From: Gelidibacter gilvus
GTDB lineage: Bacteria; Bacteroidota; Bacteroidia; Flavobacteriales; Flavobacteriaceae
Reading direction: 5' to 3'
DNA length: 64,000 bases
Assembly: GCF_004115975.1 (NCBI RefSeq)
Contig: NZ_SDDZ01000013.1
Span: 42,424-106,423, forward strand
Position numbers and translations under genes: made by a program. The notes beneath the pieces were generated by a model. That model worked only from the letters and a program-made list of their open reading frames with translations, ran no database searches and was not told where the DNA came from. Positions 63,007 through 64,000 of this stretch are shown piece after piece. The first letter of the stretch is position 1; each line of letters begins with the position of its first letter.

Positions 63007-63039
63007 TTTGGTACTAATTTAATAAAAGTGTTATATTTG
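63007..63039 (+). promoter_or_regulatory. Promoter of tRNA-Arg
   Basis: TTTG (63007-63010), 21-base spacer, TATATTTG (63032-63039): a complete Bacteroidota promoter, 80 bases before the tRNA. Confidence 0.75.
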
Positions 63040-63119
63040 CACCCACTTTAAAAGGCCTCGTGTATGTCCGAATGTACCTTCCGGTATGGGCGCACTAAAG
63101 GTTATTTAGAGTAAAATTA

Positions 63120-63193
63120 GGCCTCGTGGCGCAACTGAATAGCGCACTTGATTACGGCTCAAGAGGTTACTGGTTTGAATCCAGTCGAGGTCA
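63120..63193 (+). tRNA. tRNA-Arg (anticodon ACG)
   Basis: Full cloverleaf: acceptor GGCCTCG/CGAGGTC (one G-T), D stem GCGC/GCGC, anticodon stem CTTGA/TCAAG with loop TTACGGC giving ACG at 63154-63156, T stem ACTGG/CCAGT and discriminator A. The A34 is expected to be edited to inosine. An integrase gene begins 233 bases downstream, so its 3' end is the likely integration site. Confidence 0.96.
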
Positions 63194-63217
63194 CTAAAAG
63201 CTATTAGAAATAGCATC

Positions 63218-63253
63218 AAAACCATGCAAACACTATGTTTAGCATGGTTTTTC
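63218..63253 (+). terminator. Terminator downstream of tRNA-Arg
   Basis: Perfect 10-bp stem AAAACCATGC/GCATGGTTTT with a 14-base loop and T-rich tail. Confidence 0.75.
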
Positions 63254-63319
63254 TGTTTTTAGTCAAACATTTAATTTGATATCAATTCAATTAAAATGTC
63301 TGCTATTCGGTTACCACTA

Positions 63320-63352
63320 ATTCAAAGTGTCTGCTCAGCAGACACTTTGAAT
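63320..63352. repeat. Perfect 33-bp palindrome upstream of the integrase
   Basis: Arms ATTCAAAGTGTCTGCT and AGCAGACACTTTGAAT (16 bp, no mismatches) around a single C. An extra half-word TGTCTGCT lies at 63297-63304. It is 75 bases upstream of the integrase ATG. Confidence 0.9.
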
Positions 63353-63426
63353 AAAAACAGTATATTGAATGAGTATGGTTGATTTGACTTTCGTCCTATG
63401 AATGTTTAATCTTAAAGACGACAACC

Positions 63427-64000
63427 ATGCGCACAAAACAAACTTTCTCGACACTCTTTTGGATACAATCCACTAGAGCAATTAATAATGAAGCATTAAT
63501 CTACATCAGAATTACTGTTGATGGAAAAAGAGTAAACCTTAGTTTAAAAAGGAGAATGCCTATAGATTTATGGAATTCTACAAGAAAGAAAGCTAAAGGA
63601 ACTTCGGCGTTGTCACGCCAAATTAATTTTTATCTCGAAGAAGTCAATTCCCAAATCTTCCAAATCTATCAAGACCTCAAATTTAAAGGCAAGCTCGTCA
63701 CCGCCCAACTTGTAAAAGCTCATTACACTGGAGTAGGGGAAGATCAAGGAAAATCACTATTTGATATTATCAATTATCACAAAGCCAAAACAGCCAATAC
63801 ATTGGCGAAAGGTTCCATCCGGCTCTTTGGGGTTACCGAATCCCACGTGGAAAAGTTTCTAAAGAAACACCGCAAAACCACAGACGTTTACCTAAAAGAA
63901 ATCAACTACGAGTTTTTAACCGATTTCCAAGGTTATCTATCTAATCTCTATCCTGCAGGTCATCCCAAGGCGTTGTGCAATAATACGGTGATGAAACACA
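63427..64000 (+). CDS. Tyrosine-type site-specific integrase, N-terminal part (runs off the right edge)
   Basis: An open frame from ATG 63427 to the window end (191 codons). It is the N-terminal half of a Bacteroidota integrase: an arm-binding domain (about 5-85: ALIYIRITVDGKRVNLSLKR, PIDLWNSTRKKAKG) and a SAM-like core-binding domain (from about 105: SLFDIINYHKAKTANTLAKG, YLKEINYEFLTDFQGYL). The catalytic R-H-R-Y domain lies beyond the edge. With tRNA-Arg just upstream this marks the left end of an integrated element. No stop or frameshift seen. Confidence 0.9.
   Translation, partial: MRTKQTFSTLFWIQSTRAINNEALIYIRITVDGKRVNLSLKRRMPIDLWNSTRKKAKGTSALSRQINFYLEEVNSQIFQIYQDLKFKGKLVTAQLVKAHYTGVGEDQGKSLFDIINYHKAKTANTLAKGSIRLFGVTESHVEKFLKKHRKTTDVYLKEINYEFLTDFQGYLSNLYPAGHPKALCNNTVMKH
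63427..64000 (+). mobile_element. Left end of an integrative element at tRNA-Arg
   Basis: Inferred from the tRNA-Arg / integrase order and from the gene direction. The outer boundary is probably the tRNA 3' end (attL), not the integrase start; the right end lies outside the window. Confidence 0.6.

Larger units (their letters stand above)
62756..63119. other. Intergenic region and tRNA-Arg leader
   Basis: 364 bases with the YeeE promoter (62772-62779) and the tRNA-Arg promoter (63007-63039). A 24-codon plus-strand frame at 62879 lacks any support. The leader repeats ten bases of the tRNA start. Confidence 0.6.

Noticed and set aside
63053..63119. Degenerate tRNA in the tRNA-Arg leader
   Set aside because: Only the first ten bases match a tRNA; no D, anticodon or T arm can be formed.

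Overview
The window is a piece of chromosome from a member of the Bacteroidota, most likely a marine Flavobacteriaceae. The evidence is AT-rich DNA, many promoters of the Bacteroidota form (a -7 box TAnnTTTG, sometimes with a TTTG/TTG -33 box), almost no Shine-Dalgarno sequences, a fused SecDF, a Rho with a long disordered N-terminal insert, a short eukaryote/archaea-like ProS, a BT_3928-family protein beside tpiA, and DUF1599, DUF2911, DUF4293 and HerA-like (DUF853) genes. Genus cannot be fixed from the sequence alone.

Layout. 0-9.4 kb: an arginine-deiminase-family enzyme, then a leftward block for membrane lipids and proteostasis (rsfS-ftsH; LUD protein; cdsA-psd-acyl-CoA-binding protein), birA, pyrE and a NUDIX hydrolase. 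9.4-15.9 kb: a looser region with an M14 peptidase, ctlX, a repeat-filled gap, an orphan TPR histidine kinase, an interrupted small reading frame, a two-helix membrane peptide and the wreck of a GH53 galactanase lipoprotein. 15.9-29 kb: argS, ffh, a four-helix-bundle (S23-like) gene bounded by inverted short repeats, folD, small membrane and enzyme genes, rluF, a 14-unit heptamer array, YitT, HerA-like ATPase, a lipoprotein RidA and queE. 29-41 kb: asnB, gyrB, mdh, secDF, a DUF192 lipoprotein and lgt. 41-51 kb: yidD, cysS, folE, a FadL-like porin, a Gly/Tyr-rich lipoprotein, proS, tRNA-Glu, rpsT and rho. 51-62.8 kb: a 90-bp tandem repeat, a phosphoesterase, truA-ABC exporter, cdaA, folP, DUF1599, BT_3928-tpiA-prmA-clpS and a split YeeE/YedE transporter. 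63.1-64 kb: tRNA-Arg(ACG) followed by the first 191 codons of a tyrosine integrase, so the window ends just inside an integrated mobile element.

Most of the window is core metabolism and information processing. The unusual material lies between genes. At least five loci carry short arrays of 7-bp words, each with its own consensus. Three loci carry related hexamer (GAARTT) arrays, two of which start exactly on the stop codon of unrelated genes. The S23-like gene lies between oppositely oriented copies of one array type, which makes it look like a small mobile cassette. These repeats, the tRNA-Arg/integrase junction with its perfect 33-bp palindrome, and two promoters that abut start codons (pyrE, queE) are the items most worth following up.
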